NCBI GenBank assembly: GCA_043800545.1
Contig: JAZDMW010000030.1
Location: 1-14,344 of the forward strand
Direction of reading: 5' to 3'
Source of the DNA: 1-14-0-20-39-34 sp043800545
Lineage (GTDB): Bacteria > Patescibacteriota > Patescibacteriia > Magasanikbacterales > UBA922
Length of the DNA stretch: 14,344 bases
In this document: positions 1-7,379 of the stretch, piece after piece
Layout: every line of letters starts with the position of its first letter
Numbering within the stretch: the stretch's first letter is position 1
Notes under the pieces: generated by a model
The model's database searches: none
The model's input: only the letters and a program-made list of their open reading frames with translations
What the model was told of the DNA's origin: nothing
Program-made: the position numbers and the translations under genes

Positions 1-1
1 G

Positions 2-2419
2 GATATTTTGGATGATGTTTTTTATGAATTATATGATTTAATTCCTTTGGTTTTACTCTTCACCCCAATTTACCTAATTTTCTTGTCATTTAGGGTTAAA
101 AAAGTACTCCAGGAGTATGTTCGTGAGAATATAGATGTAAAAGATTTTGCTTTTTCTGGATTATTTACATTCCTCTTTACAATCATCTATTTAGACTATA
201 AAATGAAAAAAATATATAATTTACAGAAAATTCATCTAAAAGTAAAACATATGGAAGAAAATCATAAAGAAAATCGAGAAGAACTCCCTAATTTCCTCAA
301 TAACGATGAATATCGTGAGGAAACTGTGGTAGCAGAATCAATAGAAGAAAAGAAATTAACTGTGAAGGATCTCTTTACAGAAAATTATAGTAAGCTTTTG
401 AAAGTACGTGGCTTATTTATATTTTTTGCTTTTTTCGTTGCTGGAATTGGAGAAATACTGTTCCTTGGAGAGACAAAGGGTTTAGGATTCTTACTGTTCA
501 CCATTATATATATTGCTGGTTTCGCTGGAATAGCAAAAATTACAAGACAACTCAGAAATTATTGGGCATTTGGATTTGCTGTACCACTTTTAGCCTTTGC
601 TGTGAGTAGTTTCTTATATACCAATAGATTAGTTGTATTCTGGGTTCCGGTTTTTTCGTATATACTCATGATCTTGTACCCATTGTTTTTAACATTACAA
701 AATCCAAATAAATATAGGTTTTCTCTTTCACAAATTCCAATAGTACGAAATGTATTTTTACCATTAGAGAAAATACCATTTTTGTTTCGGGATTTAGCAC
801 AAATGGGAAGCGTACAAATGGATCCAGAAAAAAAGAATCGTATTATGAAAATTGGAATGGGGCTCCTTATTTCTATACCAATTTTGGTTATATTCGGTGT
901 TCTTTTCTATTATGCCGATGCAGTTTTTGCAGATTTGGCTAAAAGAATATTTGATTACTTAGATATAGATATATCATGGGATGATATCCTGAAGCTTATC
1001 CGTATATTTATTTTTGGTGTTGCCTTAAGTGCACTCTATTATGTTTTTTTGAGTAAAAATCATATATTAGGAAACAAAAATGATAAGGTTTTTAGGTTGG
1101 ATGATATTATCGTATCAATCGTACTTAGCTTGGTGAATCTTCTTTTCGCTGTGTTTGTATTTATCCAATTTACATATCTATTTGGGAAAAAAGAATTTGT
1201 AATGGCAAATAACATGGTATTTGCTGACTATGCAAGAAGTGGATTTTTCCAACTCGTGTGGGTGATTATCCTGGCAACAATCATGTTATTGGTTATCTAC
1301 CGCTCAGCCGTATTTCACAAGGCAAGACAAATAGTAAATTGGTTACAGGTAGGTCTTATTGCACAAGTTATCATGATTGGTATTTCAGCTGTGAGAAGAA
1401 TGAATGTATATCAAGATGCATATGGGTATACAGTTTTACGTATATATGTAGAATGGTTTATCTATTTTGCCTGTGTTATTCTTTTCTTGGCATTGATTTC
1501 TATTATTATAAAATGGAAATTTAGGTACTTTTTGTATAGTAGTATAGGACTTGGTTTTCTAGCTATTTCTTTAGTTACTGTGACGAATATCCATTTTGTA
1601 GTAGCAAGAGAAAATGTAAATAGATTTTTGTACAGCGGAAAAGCATTAGATGTTTCTTATTTAGGGAAATTGGGATTTGATGCAGTAACTGCATTGGAAC
1701 CATTATTTAAAGAAGAAAATTTTAAAAAATTAACAATACAAAATAAAGTTGATCTCTCAAAGATATTTACGAATGTACCAAATTATTTTACCAATGAAAC
1801 AAGTAAAGCAGTTAGCTATAAGTATCATGCTCATAATGCCTTACGAATTTTGAGTAAGTACGATACAGAACAACTTCAAAAACAACTGGATGATGCACAA
1901 AGAGTATCAAAGGAATTTGAGGCAAACAAACAAAAGGTTTTTGTGAATAAGAATACAAATTATTGTAATGTTCCAAGTATTACGAAAGAATATACCAAAA
2001 AGAATGTAGAATGTACTATTAAAAATGTAGGTGATAAAGTTTACGCAATAGTGGTCGTAAATGGAGGTAGAGATACTATAGATATGTATGCAGACAGAAG
2101 AAATGCTACCCCACTCCTCGTTGAATATTCGATTTATGAAAAGGTGATGAATGCGAATGTAATAGATTATACATTGATAAAGAAGTATGAATTTGAGTAT
2201 GAACTCCTTGATGCTTCAAAAGAAAAGATAAATGACATGTATACGAAGTATGATGCGAAAGTATGGAGTGGTGGTGATTATCACGATGTTTTTCCAGTTA
2301 ATAATTTTATAATGATGAAGGATGGCTCATTTGTTGAATTAGATGAGATAAATAAAATTATAACAAAATATGAAATTGATATTACGGATGGCTATAAAAT
2401 AAAAAAAGCAGTTTATTGA
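2..2419 (+). CDS. DUF4173-type polytopic membrane protein, 5' end probably outside window
   Basis: At least 803 residues counted from a TTG at position 8. The frame stays open to the window edge with no ATG near it, so the true start may lie upstream. About a dozen hydrophobic segments are visible (roughly residues 10-30, 48-64, 133-153, 158-176, 186-203, 207-230, 280-302, 330-348, 366-391, 412-431, 445-461, 480-502, 508-530), followed by a soluble C-terminal domain of about 230 residues. A charged linker lies near 75-125. The motif YARSGFFQL (408-416), the later GYTVLRIYVEWF stretch (473-484) and NRFLYSGKALDVSYLGKLGFDAV (about 538-560, in parts) are typical of the DUF4173/DUF4153 membrane families, as I recall them. 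The function of these families is not established. It ends nine bases before a convergent small gene, with no obvious terminator between them. Confidence 0.75.
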   Translation, partial: DILDDVFYELYDLIPLVLLFTPIYLIFLSFRVKKVLQEYVRENIDVKDFAFSGLFTFLFTIIYLDYKMKKIYNLQKIHLKVKHMEENHKENREELPNFLNNDEYREETVVAESIEEKKLTVKDLFTENYSKLLKVRGLFIFFAFFVAGIGEILFLGETKGLGFLLFTIIYIAGFAGIAKITRQLRNYWAFGFAVPLLAFAVSSFLYTNRLVVFWVPVFSYILMILYPLFLTLQNPNKYRFSLSQIPIVRNVFLPLEKIPFLFRDLAQMGSVQMDPEKKNRIMKIGMGLLISIPILVIFGVLFYYADAVFADLAKRIFDYLDIDISWDDILKLIRIFIFGVALSALYYVFLSKNHILGNKNDKVFRLDDIIVSIVLSLVNLLFAVFVFIQFTYLFGKKEFVMANNMVFADYARSGFFQLVWVIILATIMLLVIYRSAVFHKARQIVNWLQVGLIAQVIMIGISAVRRMNVYQDAYGYTVLRIYVEWFIYFACVILFLALISIIIKWKFRYFLYSSIGLGFLAISLVTVTNIHFVVARENVNRFLYSGKALDVSYLGKLGFDAVTALEPLFKEENFKKLTIQNKVDLSKIFTNVPNYFTNETSKAVSYKYHAHNALRILSKYDTEQLQKQLDDAQRVSKEFEANKQKVFVNKNTNYCNVPSITKEYTKKNVECTIKNVGDKVYAIVVVNGGRDTIDMYADRRNATPLLVEYSIYEKVMNANVIDYTLIKKYEFEYELLDASKEKINDMYTKYDAKVWSGGDYHDVFPVNNFIMMKDGSFVELDEINKIITKYEIDITDGYKIKKAVY

Positions 2420-2427
2420 CATGCTGG

Positions 2428-2802
2428 TCATCGGTGGGGGGTACTCGCTTTGAAGAATGCATCTATTGCTTCAAAGAAAAGTTTCTGGGCAGAGGTTTGG
2501 TCGGGGAAAGGGAGCAAGATCTCATCTGTTGTCCCACAGGAACACTTTATGTAGAGTGTTCCTGTTATGGTAGAAAAACATATGAACATGTTGAGTTCTG
2601 ACCCGATTTGAATGAGGAACCCAACAAATCGAGGAATATCTCCTTTCTGACTGACAACGTATTTTACTATGAAAATTTCATCAGGAGAGAGTTGACCAAG
2701 GCTCCCCCAAAATTCACGAAGAATTGGTGACTCCTCAGTTTTGTTTCCTAACTCTCTTCTGAATTCTCCAACAAAATGGAGGAACCAATTTTTCAAATGC
2801 AT
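2428..2802 (-). CDS. small orphan protein, 124 aa
   Basis: I do not recognise this protein. It is 124 residues, soluble, with an aromatic-rich N-terminus and a central segment GTLYIKCSCGTTDE containing a CxC pair. The minus strand is preferred over the shorter plus-strand reading at 2416-2601 because it is longer and its ATG at 2802 has a G-rich ribosome-binding site (GGGGG at 2810-2814, seven bases upstream). It lies downstream of another small gene on the same strand, with a terminator hairpin between them that ends only 13 bases before this start. No separate promoter is visible, so expression probably depends on read-through. A 13-bp stem-loop (2536-2565) sits inside the coding region. 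Its base composition is richer in GC than the flanking operons. Confidence 0.6.
   Translation of the reverse strand: MHLKNWFLHFVGEFRRELGNKTEESPILREFWGSLGQLSPDEIFIVKYVVSQKGDIPRFVGFLIQIGSELNMFICFSTITGTLYIKCSCGTTDEILLPFPDQTSAQKLFFEAIDAFFKASTPHR
2536..2565. repeat. 13-bp inverted repeat inside the 124-aa gene
   Basis: The arms 2536-2548 and 2553-2565 pair with a four-base loop (ATGT). Eleven outer base pairs are perfect (ACAGGAACACT against AGTGTTCCTGT), then one G-T and one A-T pair on the plus strand. No T-run follows on either strand, so it is not a simple terminator. Confidence 0.7.
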
Positions 2803-2814
2803 TATCGTACCCCC

Positions 2815-2847
2815 AAAAAAGAAGCGCCGGCCACGGGGGTGGCCAGC
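2815..2847 (-). terminator. intrinsic terminator (or attenuator) between two small minus-strand genes
   Basis: On the minus strand a stem GGCCAC / GTGGCC (2829-2844) with a CCCC loop, extended by two further base pairs beyond one mismatch, is followed by TTCTTTTTT (2815-2823). This is a classic Rho-independent layout for the upstream 103-aa gene. It sits immediately before the GGGGG ribosome-binding site of the 124-aa gene, so it could also gate that gene's expression. Confidence 0.75.
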
Positions 2848-2869
2848 AAGGTGGGGAGGCTAGAGAGTC

Positions 2870-3181
2870 TCAGTGGTGACTCTCAGGACAACTGTGTTTT
2901 ACCATCAGGCGTGCGAGGTCAAGCCATGTGGAGTTACCCCTAGGAATCAGTATTGGATCCTTCCGGCCATCAATAGGGCGAGGGAATACCTGGATGCACT
3001 CGTCGGGCGCCATGAGAATAACCACACCATGGTTGCCAGGCATAAAGTGTACGTCGAGGGTCTTCTGTCTCGCGTTTAGCACTGCTTGGTGTATGGGTCC
3101 AATATCCAAATTGGGAATTCCCGGACACAGTTTGCAGATTTCCTCAAATAGGGCTACAATTTCTTCCCGTGCCATCTCCAT
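2870..3181 (-). CDS. small orphan protein, 103 aa (MEMAREE start)
   Basis: Not recognised. The reading frame can also start at TTG 3199 (109 aa) or ATG 3175. I prefer ATG 3181, or possibly 3175, which gives an N-terminus of MEMAREEIVALFEE. GGGGG at 3192-3196 is the only purine-rich site upstream, 10 bases from ATG 3181. The protein is soluble, with an acidic N-terminal helix and a C-terminal segment PILIPRG followed by WLDLARLM. The MAREE start and late IP motif loosely recall the three small proteins at 13264-14129, but the match is too weak to call homology. A consensus promoter lies directly upstream on the same strand and a terminator lies downstream, which is why the overlapping plus-strand readings were dismissed. 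Confidence 0.6.
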   Translation of the reverse strand: MEMAREEIVALFEEICKLCPGIPNLDIGPIHQAVLNARQKTLDVHFMPGNHGVVILMAPDECIQVFPRPIDGRKDPILIPRGNSTWLDLARLMVKHSCPESHH

Positions 3182-3213
3182 CTTTATCTTTGCCCCCAAT
3201 CAAGAATATTTTA

Positions 3214-3227
3214 GCAACGTTGCGCAA
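3214..3227. promoter_or_regulatory. overlapping palindromes at the predicted transcription start, possible operator
   Basis: GCAACGTTGC (3214-3223) is a perfect 10-bp palindrome and overlaps a second one, TTGCGCAA (3220-3227). They lie just downstream of the -10 box of the minus-strand promoter, where a repressor would block initiation. No regulator in the window is an obvious partner. Confidence 0.3.
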
Positions 3228-3256
3228 AATATAGCATAAAAAAGATGATTTGTCAA
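3228..3256 (-). promoter_or_regulatory. sigma70-type promoter of the small minus-strand genes
   Basis: On the minus strand TTGACA (3251-3256) is separated by exactly 17 bases from TATATT (3228-3233), with TG one base before the -10 box. Predicted transcription start is about 3221, leaving a leader of about 40 bases before ATG 3181. Confidence 0.8.
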
Positions 3257-3291
3257 GAGTGTGTAAATTTTGTATCTTTAGGTTTTTGTGT

Positions 3292-3297
3292 TAAAAT
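3292..3297 (+). promoter_or_regulatory. possible -10 box giving a near-leaderless flippase mRNA
   Basis: TAAAAT at 3292-3297 lies eight bases before ATG 3306. No good -35 box is found at 16-18 bases. If used, transcription would begin at or within a few bases of the start codon. Confidence 0.35.
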
Positions 3298-3305
3298 ACG
3301 GGTAT

Positions 3306-4739
3306 ATGTCACATTCTCTCGCAAAAAATACTTCTTTCATGACACTGGCGTCTATTGGGCAGAAAATACTCGCGTTTGCGTATTTTACGCTCATAGCTCG
3401 TATGATTGGGGTAGAGAATACGGGTAAATACTTTTTCGCACTGTCTTTTACGACAGTTTTTGTTGTATTTATTGATCTCGGGCTTACTAATGTTTTTATC
3501 CGTGAGGCATCGAAAACAAAAGAAAGATTACAAGAATATTTTTCTGTTGTTCTCGCGGTGAAGCTTGGGTTAGCAGTTGTTACGTATATTGCAGCTGTTT
3601 TGACAATAAATCTTTTGGGATATCCCATAGATACCAGGCAGTTGGTATATCTTTCTGCTGTGACCATGGTTTTTGATACCCTTCACATGACCTTGTATGG
3701 GGTGCTTCGGGCTTTGGGGAATCTGAAATATGAGGCATTTGGAATTGTTGGTACACAATTTTTGACTTTGGTTTTGGGTACGGCTTTTCTTTTTCTTGGT
3801 CTCCCGGTTATTTTTCTCATCCTTGCCTTTACCATTCCGAGTGCGTGTAATGTCCTGTTTGTTTCCCTTATTTTGATAAAAAAATATGGAATGCATGTTC
3901 GTCCAAAATGGGATAAACTGACGTTTAAATATTTGGGTAGAATTGTGATTCCTTTTGCTATTGCTGCTGTATTTGCAAGAATATATTCGTATGCAGATAC
4001 CATGATTCTTTCTCAAATGATGGGGGAGATTGCTGTTGGGTGGTATAGCATCCCATACAAAATTACCTATGCATTCCAATTTATTCCACTTGCACTGGTC
4101 GCTGCACTGTATCCAAAATTCAGTGAATATTATATTGCAGATAGAGAAAAACTGGCTTCAGTATTTGAATATGGAATGAAGTATTTATTCCTTGTTGCAT
4201 TTCCAATTGCTGTTGGTATTGGAGTACTTGCTAAAGATATTATTCTTTTTCTCTATACACCAGAATATCTTCCATCTGTTGTTCCTTTGCAGATACTCAT
4301 TATTGGTCTTATATTTTCCTATGCGAGTTTTCCCGTTGGGGCATTTTTGAACGCATGTAATAGACAAATATCCCAGACTGTGATTGTTGGAATTGTCATG
4401 GTGGTGAATATTGTTTTGAACCTCCTTCTTATTCCAGTCTCTGGAGTGACTGGAGCAGCTATTTCTGCACTTGTAGGAAATATTTTATTAACCATCCTTG
4501 GTTTGTGTATTATCCCTCGCATCGCAGAAAATTTTTCTTTTAAAAGTCTTCTCAGTAACTTTATCCGTATTGGTCTTTCTGCAGGAATAATGGGAATAGC
4601 GGTTGTATGGTTGAACGGATATATGCATTTTTTGTATACGATTCCTCTTGGTGCAGGTGTGTATGGTATATGTCTTTTTATTCTGAAGGTGTTAGATATA
4701 CAAAAAATTAAAGATGCTCTTATCCTTATTCGTAGATAA
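3306..4739 (+). CDS. oligosaccharide/polysaccharide flippase (Wzx-like, MOP superfamily)
   Basis: This 477-residue protein is almost entirely hydrophobic, with roughly 12-14 membrane segments. It begins SLAKNTSFMTLASIGQKILAF, followed by IARMIGVENTGKYFFALSF, the signature N-terminus of the Polysacc_synt (RfbX/Wzx) family. Family members flip undecaprenyl-linked glycans from the cytoplasmic to the outer face of the inner membrane. ATG 3306 is chosen over GTG 3288 because the family usually starts close to this motif and the GTG lies inside the likely promoter. The two following glycosyltransferases, two bases apart and then overlapping, make a surface-glycan operon. The substrate cannot be read from the sequence. 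No Shine-Dalgarno site is visible. Confidence 0.88.
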   Translation: MSHSLAKNTSFMTLASIGQKILAFAYFTLIARMIGVENTGKYFFALSFTTVFVVFIDLGLTNVFIREASKTKERLQEYFSVVLAVKLGLAVVTYIAAVLTINLLGYPIDTRQLVYLSAVTMVFDTLHMTLYGVLRALGNLKYEAFGIVGTQFLTLVLGTAFLFLGLPVIFLILAFTIPSACNVLFVSLILIKKYGMHVRPKWDKLTFKYLGRIVIPFAIAAVFARIYSYADTMILSQMMGEIAVGWYSIPYKITYAFQFIPLALVAALYPKFSEYYIADREKLASVFEYGMKYLFLVAFPIAVGIGVLAKDIILFLYTPEYLPSVVPLQILIIGLIFSYASFPVGAFLNACNRQISQTVIVGIVMVVNIVLNLLLIPVSGVTGAAISALVGNILLTILGLCIIPRIAENFSFKSLLSNFIRIGLSAGIMGIAVVWLNGYMHFLYTIPLGAGVYGICLFILKVLDIQKIKDALILIRR

Positions 4740-4741
4740 TT

Positions 4742-5875
4742 ATGAAAAGAACACTGATTATTTCACTCGAATTTCCTCCACAGTTAGGGGGAATAGCAAC
4801 GTATGTAGAAAAACTTGCAGGTACGCTTGATACGGACAAGATTATTGTCCTTGCTCCACCAACAGAAGAGAAGGATCATGATGCGAAATATCCGTATATG
4901 GTTGTTCGCAAGGATTTTTATTTTCCAAAGTTCATTTGGCCACGATGGATAAAACTGTTATTTATTGTTCGCAAATTGGTAAAGGAATATAACATAGAAA
5001 ATATTCATGTGCATCATATACTTCCAGTAGGATATGTTGCCTGGTATATGAAAAAGTTTTCTGGAGTGAAGTATGTTTTATTTTCTCATGGTACAGATAT
5101 TGAAATGGCATCAAAAGTAAAAAGAAAAAATAAATTTGCAACAAAAGTTGGTCGTGGTGCAGAACAAATTATTGTAAATAGTGAATCACTCGGCATCCGC
5201 CTGAAAGCAAAATTTCCTGAACTTGCAGAAAAGGTGACAGTGATGTATCCTTGCCCTGACACAGACTTTATGATTCCCCCAAGTGTGGAGGAAGTAGAAA
5301 AACTTCGTTCAACACTGTCTCTTGAAGGAAAAAAAGTTTTGTTGTCTATTGGTCGCCTTGATGAGGGAAAAGGGTTTCCGTATTTGGTTCGCTATCTTCC
5401 TCAGATATTGAAGAAGGTTCCGAATCTTGTGTGGATTGTGGTTGGTCAAGGACCAAAGGAGAAATTAATTATTGAACTTATTAGAAAAAATAATCTCCAA
5501 AACATTGTTCGCTTTATTGGAGGTGTACCACATGATGATCTCAAAAAGTATTATTATTTAGCAGATATCTTTGCTCTTTTGACACATCCGGATATAACTC
5601 AAGGGGAGGAAGGATTGGGATTGGTATTTCTTGAAGCTTCTGCTGTTGGAATGCCTATTATTGCAGGAAAAAGTGGTGGAGTTGAGGAAGCGGTATTAAA
5701 CGGAAAAACAGGAATAGTAGTGGAATCCAATAATGAAACAGAAGTCGTAGAAGCACTTTCTACCTTGATAGAAAACACAGAGCTTGCAAAACAATTGGGA
5801 GCAAATGCAAAACAAAGAATCCAACAAGAATTTGATTGGAAAGCACAACTTAAAAAAATTGAAACGTGGTTATGA
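4742..5875 (+). CDS. GT4-family glycosyltransferase (GT-B fold)
   Basis: A 377-residue cytoplasmic or membrane-peripheral enzyme expected to transfer a sugar from a nucleotide donor onto a lipid-linked or growing glycan. The N-terminal domain begins ISLEFPPQLGGIATYVEKLA, with the GG loop of GT4 enzymes at 16-17. The acceptor-side motif FSHGTD is at 114-119. The C-terminal donor domain has SIGRLDEGKGF (202-212, R205 and K210) and the EX7E motif EGLGLVFLE (290-298), the usual retaining GT4 catalytic signature. The length is normal. It starts two bases after the flippase stop with no ribosome-binding site and overlaps the next gene by four bases, so coupled translation is likely. Confidence 0.9.
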   Translation: MKRTLIISLEFPPQLGGIATYVEKLAGTLDTDKIIVLAPPTEEKDHDAKYPYMVVRKDFYFPKFIWPRWIKLLFIVRKLVKEYNIENIHVHHILPVGYVAWYMKKFSGVKYVLFSHGTDIEMASKVKRKNKFATKVGRGAEQIIVNSESLGIRLKAKFPELAEKVTVMYPCPDTDFMIPPSVEEVEKLRSTLSLEGKKVLLSIGRLDEGKGFPYLVRYLPQILKKVPNLVWIVVGQGPKEKLIIELIRKNNLQNIVRFIGGVPHDDLKKYYYLADIFALLTHPDITQGEEGLGLVFLEASAVGMPIIAGKSGGVEEAVLNGKTGIVVESNNETEVVEALSTLIENTELAKQLGANAKQRIQQEFDWKAQLKKIETWL

Positions 5876-6609
5876 TTGAAGAAGAACAAAATAAAATTCC
5901 AAAAATAAGTATCATTATACCGGTATATAATCACGCAGGAGCACTTCGTCAGGCTTTGGATTCACTCAGAAAACAATCATTCAAGGATTTTGAAGTGATT
6001 GTTATTGATGACGGAAGTCAGGATGGATTGGATTATGTGATTCATGATTTTGATGAGTGTCTTACCTTGCGATTATTCCGACAACAAAATAAAGGAGCAC
6101 CGTCAGCAAGAAATAAAGGATTTGAACAATCCAGTGGTGAGTTTGTTATTTTTTGGGATGCAGATATTGTGGGAGAGCCAGAAATGCTAGAAAAAATGCT
6201 CAAAAAATTAGAAGAAAATGTTCATGCAGATTTTGTATTTTCCAATTTTTATTTAGGGAAAAAACTCATGAAGGCAAAACCTTTTGATTATGAAATACTC
6301 AAAAAAGTAAATTATATTCACTCTACAGCTCTTCTTCGTCGTGAATCGGTTATTCGTTGGGATGAGGCATTACGGAGATTCCAGGATTGGGATTATTGGC
6401 TGAGTCTTGCTGAGCAAGGAAAAAATGGAATCTGGATTGATGAAGAACTTATGACTATTATTGCGGAAGGAACCATGAGCCACTGGCTTCCAAAATTTGC
6501 ATATACAAAACCATGGAAGTATTTGCCATTTTTTAAAGAAAAGGTAAGTAAATATGAGAGAGCAAAGGAAATAATATATAGGAAACACGGAATACATGAA
6601 GAAAAATAA
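5872..6609 (+). CDS. GT2-family glycosyltransferase (GT-A fold)
   Basis: A 245-residue inverting glycosyltransferase. SIIIPVYNHAGALRQALDSL (13-32) is the GT2 opening, IDDGS (45-49) binds the nucleotide, DAD (96-98) is the metal-binding DXD motif and QDWDYWLSLAEQG (171-183) matches the late D-W-D-x-W motif of this family, which supplies the catalytic base region. There are no membrane segments. The ATG at 5872 overlaps the previous stop (ATGA) and is preferred over GTG 5866, which has no supporting site. It is the last gene of the glycan operon and is followed at once by a terminator. Confidence 0.9.
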   Translation: MIEEEQNKIPKISIIIPVYNHAGALRQALDSLRKQSFKDFEVIVIDDGSQDGLDYVIHDFDECLTLRLFRQQNKGAPSARNKGFEQSSGEFVIFWDADIVGEPEMLEKMLKKLEENVHADFVFSNFYLGKKLMKAKPFDYEILKKVNYIHSTALLRRESVIRWDEALRRFQDWDYWLSLAEQGKNGIWIDEELMTIIAEGTMSHWLPKFAYTKPWKYLPFFKEKVSKYERAKEIIYRKHGIHEEK

Positions 6610-6631
6610 TACCGGCAATAGCCGGTATTTT
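6608..6631. terminator. bidirectional intrinsic terminator between convergent genes
   Basis: A nine-base stem AATACCGGC / GCCGGTATT (6608-6616 and 6621-6629) with an AATA loop. On the plus strand it runs into TTTTCTTT; on the minus strand it runs into ATTTTTC. It overlaps the stop codon of the GT2 gene and precedes the flavoprotein stop (6634). Confidence 0.85.
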
Positions 6632-6633
6632 CT

Positions 6634-7323
6634 TTAAAACATTTCAAAGTGAATCTGTGAGAGAGGAATGTTGTTTTGGACAAGTATTTTTCGTATGTCC
6701 AGAATCATTGCAGGACTTCCACAGAAGTAATAATTGGCATTTCCTTGGATCAGTGAAGCAACATGCTCAGTGACTCTTCCTTGTATATACTCATTTTCTT
6801 CTTCATGTTGAGACAGAGTAATGGTATATGTAAAGTTTGTATATTCATTTTTAAGTTTTTCCAGAATTTCTTTGTAAAAAATATCCTGTTCATGACGAAC
6901 ACCAAACACCAATTGAACTGGTGTGAGAGTATTATTTTTTACAAAGGTTTGTATCATGGGGAGAATTGGTGCAATTCCAACTCCTGTTGCAAAAAAGATA
7001 GCGGGATCATTCGTATTTTTTAGCAGGAAATTTCCTGATGCTTCACTTATTTTTATTTCATCATGAATCTGTAAATTTTTGAGATAATTTGATCCAATTC
7101 CCTCTGGAATAATTTTTATGGTTAAACAAAGAGTATCATAATCAGGGAGGGAACAAAGAGAGTATGAACGAGTTATTTTTTTCTCTTGGTTTGGAATATA
7201 TATTTGTATAAATTGCCCAGCTTCGTAGGTGAAGTTTTTTGGTTTTTCTAGGGTGAACTCAAAAACATCTTCAGTCAGTTGTTTTTTGTCTAAAAGTCTT
7301 GTAACAAAGGTTATTTTTTCCAT
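6634..7323 (-). CDS. ferredoxin-NAD(P)H reductase-type flavoprotein
   Basis: A 229-residue two-domain FNR-superfamily oxidoreductase. The FAD domain shows RSYSLCS (52-58, the R-x-Y-S-x-x-S flavin motif) and GIGSNYL (75-81). The pyridine-nucleotide domain shows FATGVGIAPILPM (111-123) and YYFCGSPAMI (198-207). It has no fused iron-sulfur or heme domain. Family members pass electrons between NAD(P)H and a ferredoxin or similar carrier. It is divergent from the Fe-S cluster operon with 56 bases between starts, so the two ferredoxins at 9732-10380 are attractive partners, though this is inference. The ATG at 7323 has no Shine-Dalgarno site. The C-terminus HFEMF is that of short bacterial FNR-like enzymes, without the long extension of the plant type. 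Confidence 0.85.
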   Translation of the reverse strand: MEKITFVTRLLDKKQLTEDVFEFTLEKPKNFTYEAGQFIQIYIPNQEKKITRSYSLCSLPDYDTLCLTIKIIPEGIGSNYLKNLQIHDEIKISEASGNFLLKNTNDPAIFFATGVGIAPILPMIQTFVKNNTLTPVQLVFGVRHEQDIFYKEILEKLKNEYTNFTYTITLSQHEEENEYIQGRVTEHVASLIQGNANYYFCGSPAMILDIRKILVQNNIPLSQIHFEMF

Positions 7324-7325
7324 AT

Positions 7326-7354
7326 TTGACAGATAAAAACGGATGTGATACCAT
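7326..7354 (+). promoter_or_regulatory. promoter of the Fe-S cluster operon
   Basis: TTGACA (7326-7331), a 17-base spacer and TACCAT (7349-7354) give a good -35 and moderate -10 box. The expected start is near 7361, giving a short leader of about 19 bases without a ribosome-binding site before ATG 7380. An alternative -10, TATGAT at 7365-7370, would make the message nearly leaderless but lacks a -35 partner. Confidence 0.6.
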
Positions 7355-7368
7355 ACTCCTGTAGTATG
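7352..7368. promoter_or_regulatory. candidate Rrf2/IscR-type operator (inverted repeat)
   Basis: CATACT-CCTGT-AGTATG is a perfect six-base inverted repeat with a five-base spacer, and TA/TA flanks extend the symmetry beyond one mismatch. It overlaps the -10 box and predicted start of the regulator gene and lies between the two divergent genes. This suggests autorepression and possible joint control of the flavoprotein gene. The exact motif is not one I can match to a published IscR site. Confidence 0.5.
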
Positions 7369-7379
7369 ATATATATTTT

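Noticed and set aside
2928..3239. 103-residue open frame on the plus strand opposite the 103-aa minus-strand gene
   Set aside because: A consensus promoter, G-rich RBS and terminator all point to the minus strand; none supports the plus reading.
3570..4079. 169-residue open frame on the minus strand inside the flippase gene
   Set aside because: It overlaps a clear Wzx-like protein; its N, K, H and S-rich sequence has no domain and no start signals.
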